A DNA stretch of 64,000 nucleotides from contig NZ_JANKBZ010000038.1 in assembly GCF_024623785.1 (NCBI RefSeq), forward strand, positions 50,540-114,539, written 5' to 3'. The notes beneath the pieces are model-generated. The model was not told where the DNA came from, made no database searches, and was given only the letters and a program-made list of their open reading frames with translations. Both the position numbers and the translations under genes were made by a program. This document shows, piece after piece, positions 44,031 through 52,374 of the stretch (its first letter is position 1; each line of letters opens with the position of its first letter). This DNA comes from Archangium lipolyticum. GTDB lineage: Bacteria > Myxococcota > Myxococcia > Myxococcales > Myxococcaceae.

Positions 44031-45605
44031 ATGCGACCCGCATCTCAAGTTGACTCGACCTCCAGCGAGCCGCCCACCACCACCGCGAAGGCAAGTCCCG
44101 AGAGCCCACCTGTCGGGTCGGGTCCGGCCGAGACGCCCGTGCCGCTGGTGCTGACGGGCGCACCCACCTCAGTGGATAAGAATCTGGCAGTGGTGGCGCC
44201 CGTGACGGCCGAGCCGCGGTCCCCGCGCTTCGCGCCGGGGTTCGCCGCCAAGCTGAACCTGGCGGTGGACCTGGTGCTGGTGGTGACGGCGCTGCTCGTG
44301 TCCACGACGATGATGGGCCATGACCTGCACCTGGAGCGCACGGACGTCTGGGTGCTGCTGGGGGTGGGAATCCTGTCGTGGCTGGTGGTGGGCACGGCGC
44401 TGTGCCTGTATGACGCGCGGTTCGCGGACCGGGAGCGGCTGGATGACTTGGCGCTCATCTCCATCCAGGTGATGGTCGTCACGGTGGTGCTCTTCCTCAC
44501 GCGTCTGGTGATGGGCACCGAGTCGTGGATCGTCGCGCTGAGCCTGTTCCCGCCGCTGTTGTGGCCCTCGGTGGCGCTGTTGCGCCTGTACTTCTTCCGG
44601 AAGTTGTCGGTGCAGGAGCAGCCGCTGGACGAGGTGCTCATCATCGGCGTGGGAGCGATGGGCCGGCTGACGGGCGAGGACCTGAACAGCAAGCACCGGC
44701 GCAAGGTGATCGGCTACCTGAGCTTCAGCAACGACACGGCCACGGCGGCGCCGCCGGCGCCGGTGCTGGGGACGGTGAAGGACCTGGAGAACATCCTGTG
44801 CACGGTGCCGGTGGACGAGGTGTTCATCGCCGGGAACATGCTGAAGCACTCGGCGGAGATGCAGAACGCGGTGAAGCTGTGTGAGAACTTCGGGATTCCC
44901 TTCGCGCTGCCGGCGTACCACTTCCGGTTCGACCGGGCGCGGCCGGTGGATGACCACGCGGTCTCGGACGGCTACCTGCACTTCATGACGCACGCCTTCC
45001 AGCCGCACCAGATGGCGCTCAAGCGGCTCTTCGACATCGTGAGCTCGGCGGCGGCGCTGGCGATGCTCTCGCCGCTGCTGATCGGCGTGGCGCTGGTGGT
45101 GAAGTTCACCAGCCGGGGGCCCATCTTCTTCAAGCAGACGCGCGTGGGGCTGCACGGCAAGACGTTCAACATGCTGAAGTTCCGCTCCATGGTGGTGAAC
45201 GCCGAGGAGCTGAAGGCGAAGCTGGAGGCGCTCAACGAGCAGACGGGACCGGTCTTCAAGATGAAGAACGATCCGCGCATCACGCGGATTGGCCGGTTCA
45301 TCCGCAAGTACTCCATCGACGAGCTGCCGCAGCTCATCAACGTGCTGCGGGGCGAGATGAGCGTGGTGGGGCCGCGTCCGCCCATCCCGAAGGAGGTGGA
45401 GAAGTACGCCGCGTGGCAGCGCCGCCGGTTGTCGGTGCGTCCGGGGCTCACCTGCATCTGGCAGGTGTCGGGGCGCAATCAGATTTCGTTCGAGGAGTGG
45501 ATGTACCTGGACATGCAGTACATCGACCACTGGAGCCTCAAGAACGACATCAACCTGATCCTCAAGACGGTGCCCGTGGTGCTCACGGGCAGCGGCGCGA
45601 GCTGA
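44031..45605 (+). CDS. epsZ: EpsZ, polyprenyl-phosphate sugar-1-phosphate transferase (EPS initiation)
   Basis: 524 residues from the ATG 44031 (GGAAGG seven bases upstream; GTG at 44010 also in frame). N-terminal polar tail (about 1-70), then hydrophobic helices (LNLAVDLVLVVTALLVSTTM), a Rossmann-like CoA-binding-type domain (LIIGVGAMGRLTGEDL) and the bacterial sugar transferase domain: LKRLFDIVSSAAALAMLSPL, FNMLKFRSMVVNAEE, and GEMSVVGPRPPIPKEVEKY, with QVSGRNQISFEEW. It transfers a sugar phosphate from UDP-sugar to undecaprenyl phosphate at the inner membrane to start each repeat unit. Same family and position as M. xanthus epsZ, which precedes wzx there. Confidence 0.9.
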   Translation: MRPASQVDSTSSEPPTTTAKASPESPPVGSGPAETPVPLVLTGAPTSVDKNLAVVAPVTAEPRSPRFAPGFAAKLNLAVDLVLVVTALLVSTTMMGHDLHLERTDVWVLLGVGILSWLVVGTALCLYDARFADRERLDDLALISIQVMVVTVVLFLTRLVMGTESWIVALSLFPPLLWPSVALLRLYFFRKLSVQEQPLDEVLIIGVGAMGRLTGEDLNSKHRRKVIGYLSFSNDTATAAPPAPVLGTVKDLENILCTVPVDEVFIAGNMLKHSAEMQNAVKLCENFGIPFALPAYHFRFDRARPVDDHAVSDGYLHFMTHAFQPHQMALKRLFDIVSSAAALAMLSPLLIGVALVVKFTSRGPIFFKQTRVGLHGKTFNMLKFRSMVVNAEELKAKLEALNEQTGPVFKMKNDPRITRIGRFIRKYSIDELPQLINVLRGEMSVVGPRPPIPKEVEKYAAWQRRRLSVRPGLTCIWQVSGRNQISFEEWMYLDMQYIDHWSLKNDINLILKTVPVVLTGSGAS

Positions 45606-45631
45606 CGGAGATGAGGCGCGCTGGGCCCTCG

Positions 45632-45799
45632 GGAGTGGGGCTCAGCGCACGGGTACTTCCCGGAGGGAGAACTCCTCGAAGCCGAGCCGCCGCAGGGTGT
45701 CGGCGAAGCGCTCGGTGATGACCAGGGTCGCGCTGCCGTTGCGCAACCGGAACAGGTCCAGGTGCTCTGGTAGCGAGGCCCCATCGAGCAGCGGCTCCT
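45632..45799. repeat. 168-bp direct repeat, copy 1
   Basis: Nearly identical (a handful of mismatches) to 47238-47405, covering the 3' ends of two double-CXXCG genes and the bases just after their stops. The third paralogue at about 50898 is more diverged. Such identity, higher than elsewhere in these genes, points to recent duplication or gene conversion. Confidence 0.85.
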
Positions 45800-46364
45800 T
45801 CGGACGGCCGAATTTGTAGCTGCCACACGTCTCGCAAGGCGCCAGGTCGACCGGCGGCAGGCAGCCCGGGTGGTAGAGGCCGTGCAGTTCGATCTCCAGT
45901 TCCAGCAACTCCGGTGAGTTCTTCTGCCGGAAGCGCAGCTCCGTACGGCAGCCCTTGAGCCCGCGGAGCCCCTCTGCATGGAGCTGCTCCAACGCCTCAC
46001 GGCGGATGAGCACCAGCCAGGGATACTGGATGAGGATTTGCGCGATGTTGCCGCGCGCCGAGCCCACGAGCGGCCCGAAGTGGGTGCCAGGTCTCAGCCT
46101 CGCTGAAGCGGGGACCAGGGGTCGAACCATCTGCCGCAGACGCTCGAACCTCCCGTAGTCCTCCTCCAACCAGGACTTCTCGAGCTGCTTCGCCTCGGGG
46201 AACTCCGACAGGTCCACGCTCGGGTAGGCCTCCGCGATGCCCGCCGCATTGCCGCCACACGTGGGGCACAGCAAGCCGGGCAGGCCCCACTTGTGTTCCG
46301 CGTGGTACTCGCCCGTGTAGCGCGCGGTCCCGTACGGGACGGAATCCAGCTCGTAGAATCTCAT
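45642..46364 (-). CDS. Double-CXXCG motif protein (candidate SitI-like immunity), copy 1
   Basis: 240 residues from MRFYELDSVPYGTARYTGEY at 46364. Two CXXCG motifs: CPTCGG near residue 33 and CETCGS near 185, so probably a zinc-ribbon-like protein, cytosolic. Middle: LRQMVRPLVP, a helical segment; C-terminus LDGASLPEHLDLFRLRNGS and RLGFEEFSLREVPVR. This is the Myxococcus paralogous family known as the double-CXXCG motif family (TIGR02264). It starts seven bases after the stop of an upstream nuclease-lipoprotein gene, the arrangement of an immunity gene. I recall members acting as SitI; this is family knowledge, not shown by the sequence. Confidence 0.75.
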   Translation of the reverse strand: MRFYELDSVPYGTARYTGEYHAEHKWGLPGLLCPTCGGNAAGIAEAYPSVDLSEFPEAKQLEKSWLEEDYGRFERLRQMVRPLVPASARLRPGTHFGPLVGSARGNIAQILIQYPWLVLIRREALEQLHAEGLRGLKGCRTELRFRQKNSPELLELEIELHGLYHPGCLPPVDLAPCETCGSYKFGRPKEPLLDGASLPEHLDLFRLRNGSATLVITERFADTLRRLGFEEFSLREVPVR

Positions 46365-46371
46365 CTCCTCC

Positions 46372-47109
46372 TCAGAACTCGATCGGGGGCGGCAGCCTCG
46401 TCTTGCCATAGTACGGCTGCAAGGGGGCCATCACTCCAAAACGCACGCACAACTCCCAGGCGTGCTTCCAGATCTCCTCCTTCGTCACCTCCCTGCCCTC
46501 ATTTTCCCGGATGAACTGCCACCACGCAGCATTCCAGGGACCACCATTTGGCCCTCGATGGATGCTTTTGTGCAGGGTCGTCTCGATGAACATCGTCCAC
46601 CGATGGATGTCGATGCCCTTGCTCTTGAACCACTTCTTGAACGCCTGCGGGAAGAGGTGGTGCTTCTCGTGAGGCCGGTTGAGCTTCTCGTCGGCCTCCT
46701 CCATCTGTTGCTGCTGACTGGGCAGCAGGTTGCGCAGGTGGTGGTTGCGCCAGGGAATGACGAAGACGGCGCCCTTCTGCTTGGGCAGCGGCAGCGGGCC
46801 TCCCCAGTACCTCATGGGTGAGCCGCTGTTCACCGCTACGCCCGGGTTGGCCCACGTCTTCACCACCTGCCCGGGCACCACCTCCTCGCCCGAGCCCACC
46901 GTGGCCACGGCCTGTGCCACGGCCTCGCAGCGGAAGAAGCCGCACACCTCCTCGTCACACAGCAGGACGAGACACGACTCCCCTTCCTCCTCCTGTGCCT
47001 CCTGGTAGGTGGTGTCGAGCGCTTGCGCCTCGTGCAGCACCGTGCCCGAGGCCGCGCAGCCGGACAGCCACACGCCGAGCAGCAGCCCCCACAGCTTCCA
47101 CGTCTTCAT
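46372..47109 (-). CDS. DUF2380/TIGR02269-type lipoprotein with C-terminal HNH/AHH-like nuclease (SitA-like), copy 1
   Basis: 245 residues from MKTWKLWGLLLGVWLSGC (Cys18 of lipobox LSGC) at 47109, with a GAGGGGG ribosome site; a start nine bases upstream is possible. After a Cys-rich N-terminal region the second half is nuclease-like: EKHHLFPQAFKKWFKSKG, then IDIHRWTMFIETTLHKSIHR and GPWNAAWWQFI. The HH and H-x3-H spacings are those of HNH/Endo VII-fold polymorphic toxins (AHH/WHH type). Lipoprotein plus C-terminal toxin plus adjacent double-CXXCG gene fits the SitA/SitI system in which toxin passes between kin by outer-membrane exchange. About 88 percent identical to 51637-52374. Confidence 0.72.
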   Translation of the reverse strand: MKTWKLWGLLLGVWLSGCAASGTVLHEAQALDTTYQEAQEEEGESCLVLLCDEEVCGFFRCEAVAQAVATVGSGEEVVPGQVVKTWANPGVAVNSGSPMRYWGGPLPLPKQKGAVFVIPWRNHHLRNLLPSQQQQMEEADEKLNRPHEKHHLFPQAFKKWFKSKGIDIHRWTMFIETTLHKSIHRGPNGGPWNAAWWQFIRENEGREVTKEEIWKHAWELCVRFGVMAPLQPYYGKTRLPPPIEF

Positions 47110-47237
47110 GACGCTCATCCCCCTCGGGTGGAAGGGTCCCACCCCTCGCGCCCCATGGCGCGGACGATAGCGCGCCAGGGCATGCCAACGCGGCCGGATG
47201 CGACACTTCCGCAAACGTGTCTCAGGCGAGAATCCGT

Positions 47238-47405
47238 GGAGTGGGGCTCAGCGCACGGGTACTTCCCGGAGGGAGAACTCCTCGAAGCCGAGCCGCCGCA
47301 GGGTGTCGGCGAAGCGCTCGGTGATGACGAGGGTCGCGCTGCCGTTGCGCAGCCGGAACAGGTCCAGGTGCTCCGGTAGCGAGGCCCCATCGAGCAGCGG
47401 CTCCT
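47238..47405. repeat. 168-bp direct repeat, copy 2
   Basis: Second copy of the repeat at 45632-45799, offset by 1606 bases, again spanning the 3' end of a double-CXXCG gene. Confidence 0.85.
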
Positions 47406-47853
47406 CTGGACGGCTCGGCTCGTAGCTGCCGCACCGCCTGCACGGCACGATGTCGGTCGGCGGCATGCAGTCCGGGTGGTAGAGGCCGTGCTGCTCGATC
47501 TCCAGCGCCCGCAGCTCCGGTGAACACTCCTGTCGGAAGCGCAGGTCCGTGCGGCGGCCATTGAGTCCACGGATTCCCTCGGCCTGGAGCTGCTCCAACG
47601 CATCACGGCGCATGAGCACCAGCCACGGGTTCTGGATGAAGATCTGCACGAACTTGTCGCGAGCCCCACTGGCCTGATTCGCCTCTGGAGAATTCAACGA
47701 CTCCAGGCTCGGGTAGGACTCCACGTCGCCCGCCAGGGTGCCCGCACAAGAGGAGCACCGAGGGCCGAGCGGGCCCCTCGTGTTTTCAGCGGGGTCCTTG
47801 CCCGTGTAGCGAATGGCCCCATCCGGAACGGCATCCAGTTCGTAGAACTTCAT
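47248..47853 (-). CDS. Truncated double-CXXCG protein, orphan copy
   Basis: 201 residues from MKFYELDAVPDGAIRYTGKD at 47853, with GGAGAAGAGG upstream. Same family as 45642-46364, but about 40 residues are missing after residue 60 (the LRQMVRPLVP region), and the first motif is degraded to CSSCAG; the second, CRRCGS, is intact. It has no lipoprotein gene directly upstream: the next upstream gene is the divergent kinase. Probably a decaying or redundant immunity gene, or one that protects against an absent (foreign) toxin. Confidence 0.7.
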   Translation of the reverse strand: MKFYELDAVPDGAIRYTGKDPAENTRGPLGPRCSSCAGTLAGDVESYPSLESLNSPEANQASGARDKFVQIFIQNPWLVLMRRDALEQLQAEGIRGLNGRRTDLRFRQECSPELRALEIEQHGLYHPDCMPPTDIVPCRRCGSYEPSRPEEPLLDGASLPEHLDLFRLRNGSATLVITERFADTLRRLGFEEFSLREVPVR

Positions 47854-47965
47854 TTTCCTCTTCTCCTCGAGAGCTCGACGGGGACGTCCGCCTCCGTTCG
47901 AGCATCATGCCCATCAGTCACTTCAGGGGTTCTGCTAAGCTAACTCACTCCGGAGGTCATGTGCC

Positions 47966-49954
47966 ATGGGCTTTTTTTCGAAGCTCCCCGACATGGGCGA
48001 AAAAGTGGGGGACTACCGCATCGTCGGCAGGCTGGGCCGAGGTGGCGGCGGCACCGTCTTCAAGGCCGAGCGCGCTGGCCGCCTCGTCGTCCTCAAGTTC
48101 CTGCATGCCTCCGCGCTCGGCGGCCGGGCCCGGCGCGAAATCAGCATCCTGCTGCGCCTGGACAGCCCTCGCGTGGTGCGCTTCATCGGGTGCGACCAGT
48201 GGCCCGAGCCCCAGGAGGGCACGCCCTACATCGTCATGGAGTTCGTCGAGGGCCCGACCCTGGAGGTCTACGCACGGGCGAACAACCCGCCGGCCCGCCG
48301 GGCCGCGCACCTCATGCTGGAGGCCGCGCTCGCGCTGGGGGAGGTGCACCAGCAGGACGTCCTTCACCGCGACCTCAAACCCGAGAACATCCTCATCCGG
48401 AGCGAGGGCGAGCAGCCCGTCCTCATCGACTTCGGCGTGGGCTCGTACCTCGGGGCGCCCCACCTCACCCACAGCATCCTGCCCCCAGGCACCTACGAGT
48501 TCCGCTCGCCCGAGGCCTACCGCTTCAGCCGGGACATGGTGGGGGATGACCTGTACGAGTTCACCCGGGCCGATGACGTATGGGCCCTCGGCGTCACCTT
48601 CTATTGGTTGCTGACGAACGCCCTGCCCTTCGGGGACAGGTACGACCCGGAAGGCGGAGGCCTGGCGGAGCGCATCCGCCACATGGAGCCCGTGGCGCCG
48701 CACGTGCTCAACCCGCGTGTGCCGCTGGCGCTCTCCGCCCTCTGCCTGCGGATGCTGGAGAAGAAGGTGGAGGACCGGTACACGCGCGTGGAGGAGGTGT
48801 GCGAGGCGCTGAGGCAGGTCCTGGCCGAGGCCGGGGGAGAGCCGGGCTGGGATGTGCCCCTGTGCGAGCCGGACGCGCCCGGCGACAGCTCCTCGGAGGA
48901 GTCCGCGCGAGTGGACACGGACGGCCCCCTGAGCTGGGCACTGGGGTGGCTCGAGCACGAGCCCCGACGAGGAGTCCCACCCGCCGAGGAGGGGAGCGCG
49001 CTGGCCGAGGTGGCGAACGGGCAGCCGGACATGCCCGTGGCCGCTCAGCGGGCCCTATCGGAGGAGGAGTCCATCACCCGTCCCACCGAGCCCCCTCTAA
49101 AAGTGCGGAGATGGTGGTCCCTGGCCGTGATCACCGGGACGACCCTCGTCCTGGCCCTGGCCCTGGGCGCTGGGGTGTGGAGCCTCCTGTTCCCGCCATG
49201 GGCGGACACTCCCGGCACAGACAGGCCGGATGCACCTCGTGCGTTGGCTGGGCTCTGCCCTACTGTAGATGGCGGCTCCGGCCGTGAAATGGCGCTGGCC
49301 AGCGAGGCGCTGAATCCTGCCGCTGGCGAAGGCGCGCTGCCATACCTGCCCTCCCTCCCCGCGTCCGAATTCGCCACCGCCATGCTTCGCAAGGAAGACT
49401 CCCGCGTGAAGAACCAAGAGAAGCCCGCGCCGCGGCGCGAGGTGCGACGCTGTGTGCCCATCGCCAAGGAGGTGTGCAAGGGAGCCCTCTGCACGATCGT
49501 CCTCGTTGGCTGCACCAGCACCACGCCCCAGGTGCGCCCCACGCCGCAGCCCGCCGATTGCCCCCGCCACGCCGAGGCAACCATGGAGCGGGAGTTGGGC
49601 ATCGTCATCGGGCATGGGACTACGTTCGCGTTTCCCGAGTTCTTCGACGCGGAGCCGGTCGTCATCACCGTGAAGGAGGGCCCCACCCAGGTCCAGCTAA
49701 GAGCCCCACTGGGAAAGCTGCCTCCCGGCACCCTCCTCACCGGAGAGCTGCTCTTCGGGGGCAAGCGCGTCTACGGCCGCTTCACGCAGGCCCTCACGCC
49801 CGAGGGGAAACCCTTCCCCGTGTGCATCGAGTTCTATTCGAGCATGCATCCGGGTGTCGTAGTCATGCCCGATAGCGGGCGAGACACCGTCAGGATCTCG
49901 TCCCACTCGACCGTGATGTCCACGAATCGCTTCAGCGTGAAGCAGGACAACTAG
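47966..49954 (+). CDS. Membrane Ser/Thr protein kinase (Hanks type)
   Basis: 662 residues from MGFFSKLPDMGEKVGDYRIV, GGAGG upstream. Kinase domain 17-285: Gly loop GRGGGGTV (24-31), Lys44 in VVLKFLH, catalytic HRDLKPENIL (Asp136, Asn141), IDFG (Asp155). After a linker, one TM helix LAVITGTTLVLALALGAGVW (about 387-406) and a C-terminal domain (VKEGPTQVQLRAPLG; TLLTGELLFGGKRVYGRF) outside. All catalytic residues are present. Followed after six bases by DUF2381; these two gene families are repeatedly neighbours in myxobacteria. It phosphorylates unknown substrates; the extracytoplasmic domain may sense a ligand or bind DUF2381. Confidence 0.9.
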   Translation: MGFFSKLPDMGEKVGDYRIVGRLGRGGGGTVFKAERAGRLVVLKFLHASALGGRARREISILLRLDSPRVVRFIGCDQWPEPQEGTPYIVMEFVEGPTLEVYARANNPPARRAAHLMLEAALALGEVHQQDVLHRDLKPENILIRSEGEQPVLIDFGVGSYLGAPHLTHSILPPGTYEFRSPEAYRFSRDMVGDDLYEFTRADDVWALGVTFYWLLTNALPFGDRYDPEGGGLAERIRHMEPVAPHVLNPRVPLALSALCLRMLEKKVEDRYTRVEEVCEALRQVLAEAGGEPGWDVPLCEPDAPGDSSSEESARVDTDGPLSWALGWLEHEPRRGVPPAEEGSALAEVANGQPDMPVAAQRALSEEESITRPTEPPLKVRRWWSLAVITGTTLVLALALGAGVWSLLFPPWADTPGTDRPDAPRALAGLCPTVDGGSGREMALASEALNPAAGEGALPYLPSLPASEFATAMLRKEDSRVKNQEKPAPRREVRRCVPIAKEVCKGALCTIVLVGCTSTTPQVRPTPQPADCPRHAEATMERELGIVIGHGTTFAFPEFFDAEPVVITVKEGPTQVQLRAPLGKLPPGTLLTGELLFGGKRVYGRFTQALTPEGKPFPVCIEFYSSMHPGVVVMPDSGRDTVRISSHSTVMSTNRFSVKQDN

Positions 49955-49960
49955 GTTCCC

Positions 49961-50878
49961 GTGCTCCTCGTATCTCCTGCCAACCTGCTGGCGGTGGCGC
50001 TCATCGCCATGACCGCGGATGTTCCAGAGCACCCCCAGCCACCCTCCTGTGAATCAGGCGACCTCCGGGTGCAGCTGGACGCGGACGCAGACAGGAACAC
50101 ACGCGCGTTGTGCATCAGCCCGGAACTGTCCACCAACATCTTCTTCGACGCGAACGTGGCGCGCGTGGAGTTGGAGGGACGAGAGCGGTTCCGCCGCGTG
50201 TTGGAGGCGGCGGATGCCCTCACCCTCGTGGCCTCGGAAGCGATGCGTGAGGTGCCGCCGCTGCGGGTGACAGTCTACTTTCGGGATGGTTCAGCCCCCA
50301 CGAGCGCCAGCTTCCTTCTCGTGGTCCACCCGGCCCTTGCGGCTCGGCAGGTGGAGGTCATCCGCCACACGCGTCCGGTGGCGTTCTACCAGCGGGAAGC
50401 CTGGGACACACTGGTTCGGCTCCAGCGGTGCGAGGAGGAGAAGGATCGGACGCTGACCGAGCGGGAGAGGCCAGGTGGCCTCCTGGGGCTGCGCCTCGCG
50501 GACCACATGGACGAAACGATCGGAGTCCAGACCCAAGACATCACCGCGTTCATCAAGCGGAAGCCGGGCAACGTGCTGAACGTGCGCCAGTCCTGGACAT
50601 ACCTCTCGAAGCGCCGGGTGGCGGTGGAGATGGAACTGACGAACCCGGGGACGAAGCCCTGGACCCCAGAGGGAGCCGTGCTGCGAGGCGCCCGTGGCGA
50701 GCAACTGACGCCGCTTCCCCTGTGGCGCCCGGAGCCCATCCTCCCAGGGCAGACGGTCAAGGTCATGGTGGAGGTCGAGGTGGAGGCAACGAAGACACAG
50801 GTGGCGGGTGCATACACCCTCACGTTGTGGGGCACGGACAGGCGCTCGGTCGTTCTGGAGAACGTGACCTTCCCGTAG
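49961..50878 (+). CDS. DUF2381 family protein (TIGR02268-like)
   Basis: 305 residues from a GTG, six bases after the kinase stop, so the two are co-transcribed. Signal peptide-like N-terminus (ANLLAVALIAMTADV). Conserved family elements: CISPELSTNIFFDANV, EGRERFRRVLEAADALTLVA, TVYFRDGSAPTSASFLLVVH, and WTYLSKRRVAVEMELTNPG, with ARGEQLTPLPLWRPEPILPG. DUF2381 proteins are a Myxococcus paralogous family of unknown biochemical role, commonly encoded beside Ser/Thr kinases; probably a periplasmic beta-domain. It converges with the third double-CXXCG gene, 28 bases apart. Confidence 0.85.
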   Translation: MLLVSPANLLAVALIAMTADVPEHPQPPSCESGDLRVQLDADADRNTRALCISPELSTNIFFDANVARVELEGRERFRRVLEAADALTLVASEAMREVPPLRVTVYFRDGSAPTSASFLLVVHPALAARQVEVIRHTRPVAFYQREAWDTLVRLQRCEEEKDRTLTERERPGGLLGLRLADHMDETIGVQTQDITAFIKRKPGNVLNVRQSWTYLSKRRVAVEMELTNPGTKPWTPEGAVLRGARGEQLTPLPLWRPEPILPGQTVKVMVEVEVEATKTQVAGAYTLTLWGTDRRSVVLENVTFP

Positions 50879-50906
50879 TGCCACGCTGAAGTCCGAGCCG
50901 CGGGAC

Positions 50907-51629
50907 TCAGCGCACGGGCAACTCGCGCAGCGAGAACTCCTCGAAGCCGAGCCGGTGCAGCGTGTCCGCGAAGCGCTCGTTGATGACGATGAAGCCAGGA
51001 CAGTTCCGCAGACGGAACACGTCCAGGTGCTCCGGCAATGAAGCACCATCGAGCAGCGGCTGCTTCGGTAGGCCGAACTCATAACCACCGCAGGTCCCGC
51101 ACGGCTCGGTCTTGCCAGGAGGCAGGCAGTCCGGGTGCAACAAGCCGTGCGGTTCCAGTTCCACCTCCAACAACTCCGGGGAGTTCCGCTGCCGGAAGCG
51201 TAGCTCGGTGCGGGAGCCCTTGAGCCCTCGCAGCCCCTCCGCCTGGAGCCGCTCCAGCGCCTCACGGCGGATGATGACCATCCACGCATACAGCAAGTAG
51301 ATCTGAGGAAAAGTGCCTCGCGCCGAGCCCACGAGTGGCCCGAACGCAGTGCCAGGGATCAGCCGCGCCCAGGAGGGAACCAGGGGTCGCACCATCTGCC
51401 GCAAACGCTCGAACTTCTGGAAGTCCTCTTCCAGCCAGGCATTCTCGAGCTGCTTCGCCTCGGGCAGTCCCGACAGGTCCACGCTCGGATAGGCCTCCGA
51501 GATACCGCTCCAGCTGGCGTCACACGTGGGGCAATGCACACCGGGCAGGCCCCATCGATGGTCCATGGGGAACTCCCCCGTATAGCGCGAGGTTCCATAC
51601 GGGACAGAACCCAGTTCGTAGAACCGCAT
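50907..51629 (-). CDS. Double-CXXCG motif protein (candidate SitI-like immunity), copy 2
   Basis: 240 residues from MRFYELGSVPYGTSRYTGEF at 51629. The first motif has become CPTCDA and the second is CGTCGG. Same length and layout as 45642-46364, roughly 70 percent identical, while the upstream lipoproteins are about 88 percent identical, so the immunity half is the faster-changing one. Seven bases separate it from its lipoprotein gene, as in copy 1, which supports a co-transferred pair. Confidence 0.75.
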   Translation of the reverse strand: MRFYELGSVPYGTSRYTGEFPMDHRWGLPGVHCPTCDASWSGISEAYPSVDLSGLPEAKQLENAWLEEDFQKFERLRQMVRPLVPSWARLIPGTAFGPLVGSARGTFPQIYLLYAWMVIIRREALERLQAEGLRGLKGSRTELRFRQRNSPELLEVELEPHGLLHPDCLPPGKTEPCGTCGGYEFGLPKQPLLDGASLPEHLDVFRLRNCPGFIVINERFADTLHRLGFEEFSLRELPVR

Positions 51630-51636
51630 CTTCTCC

Positions 51637-52374
51637 TCAGAACCCGATGGGGGGCGGCAGCCTCTTCCCACCGTAATACGGTTGGAGGGGTGCCATCAGT
51701 CCGAAGCGCACGCACAACTCCCAGGCGTGCTTCCAGATTTGCTCCTTCGTCAGCTTCTCGTTGTACTGGTTCTCCGAGATGAACTGCCACCACGCCGCGT
51801 TCCAGGGACCACCATTGGGTCCGCGGTGAATGCTTTTGTGCAGGGTCGTCTCGATGAACATCGTCCACCGATGGATGTCGATGCCCTTGCTCTTGAACCA
51901 CTTCTTGAATGCCTGCGGAAACATGTGGTGCTTCTCGTGAGGCCGGTTGAGCTTCTCGTCGGCCTCCTGCATCTGTTGCTGCTGACTGGGCAGCAGGTTG
52001 CGCAGGTGGTGGTTGCGCCAGGGGATGACGAAGACGGCGCCCTTCTGCTTCGGTAGCGGCAGCGGGCCTCCCCAGTACCTCATGGGTGAGCCGCTGCTCA
52101 CCACGCCCGGGTTGGCCCACGTCTTCACCACCTGCCCGGGCGCCACCTCCTCGCCTGGACCCGCCATGGCCACTGCCCGCGCCACGGCCTCGCAGTGGAA
52201 GAAGCCGCACACCTCCTCGTCACACAGCAGGACGAGACACGACTGCCCTTCCTCCTCCTGTGCCTCCTGGTAGGTGGCGTCGAGCGCCTCCGCCTCGTGC
52301 AGCGACGAGCCCGAGGCCGCGCAGCCAGACAGCCATACGCCGAGCAGCAGCCCCCACAGCTTCCACGTGTTCAT
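51637..52374 (-). CDS. DUF2380/TIGR02269-type lipoprotein with C-terminal HNH/AHH-like nuclease (SitA-like), copy 2
   Basis: 245 residues from MNTWKLWGLLLGVWLSGC at 52374, ribosome site GAGGGGGGG. Lipobox Cys18. Nuclease part: EKHHMFPQAFKKWFKSKG and LHKSIHRGPNGGPWNAAWW identical or nearly so to copy 1; the differences cluster in the N-terminal 90 residues and around ISENQYNEKLTKEQIW. Predicted exported lipoprotein with endonuclease activity. Its start faces wzx, giving a divergent 175-base spacer whose downstream side is the wzx start region. Confidence 0.72.
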   Translation of the reverse strand: MNTWKLWGLLLGVWLSGCAASGSSLHEAEALDATYQEAQEEEGQSCLVLLCDEEVCGFFHCEAVARAVAMAGPGEEVAPGQVVKTWANPGVVSSGSPMRYWGGPLPLPKQKGAVFVIPWRNHHLRNLLPSQQQQMQEADEKLNRPHEKHHMFPQAFKKWFKSKGIDIHRWTMFIETTLHKSIHRGPNGGPWNAAWWQFISENQYNEKLTKEQIWKHAWELCVRFGLMAPLQPYYGGKRLPPPIGF

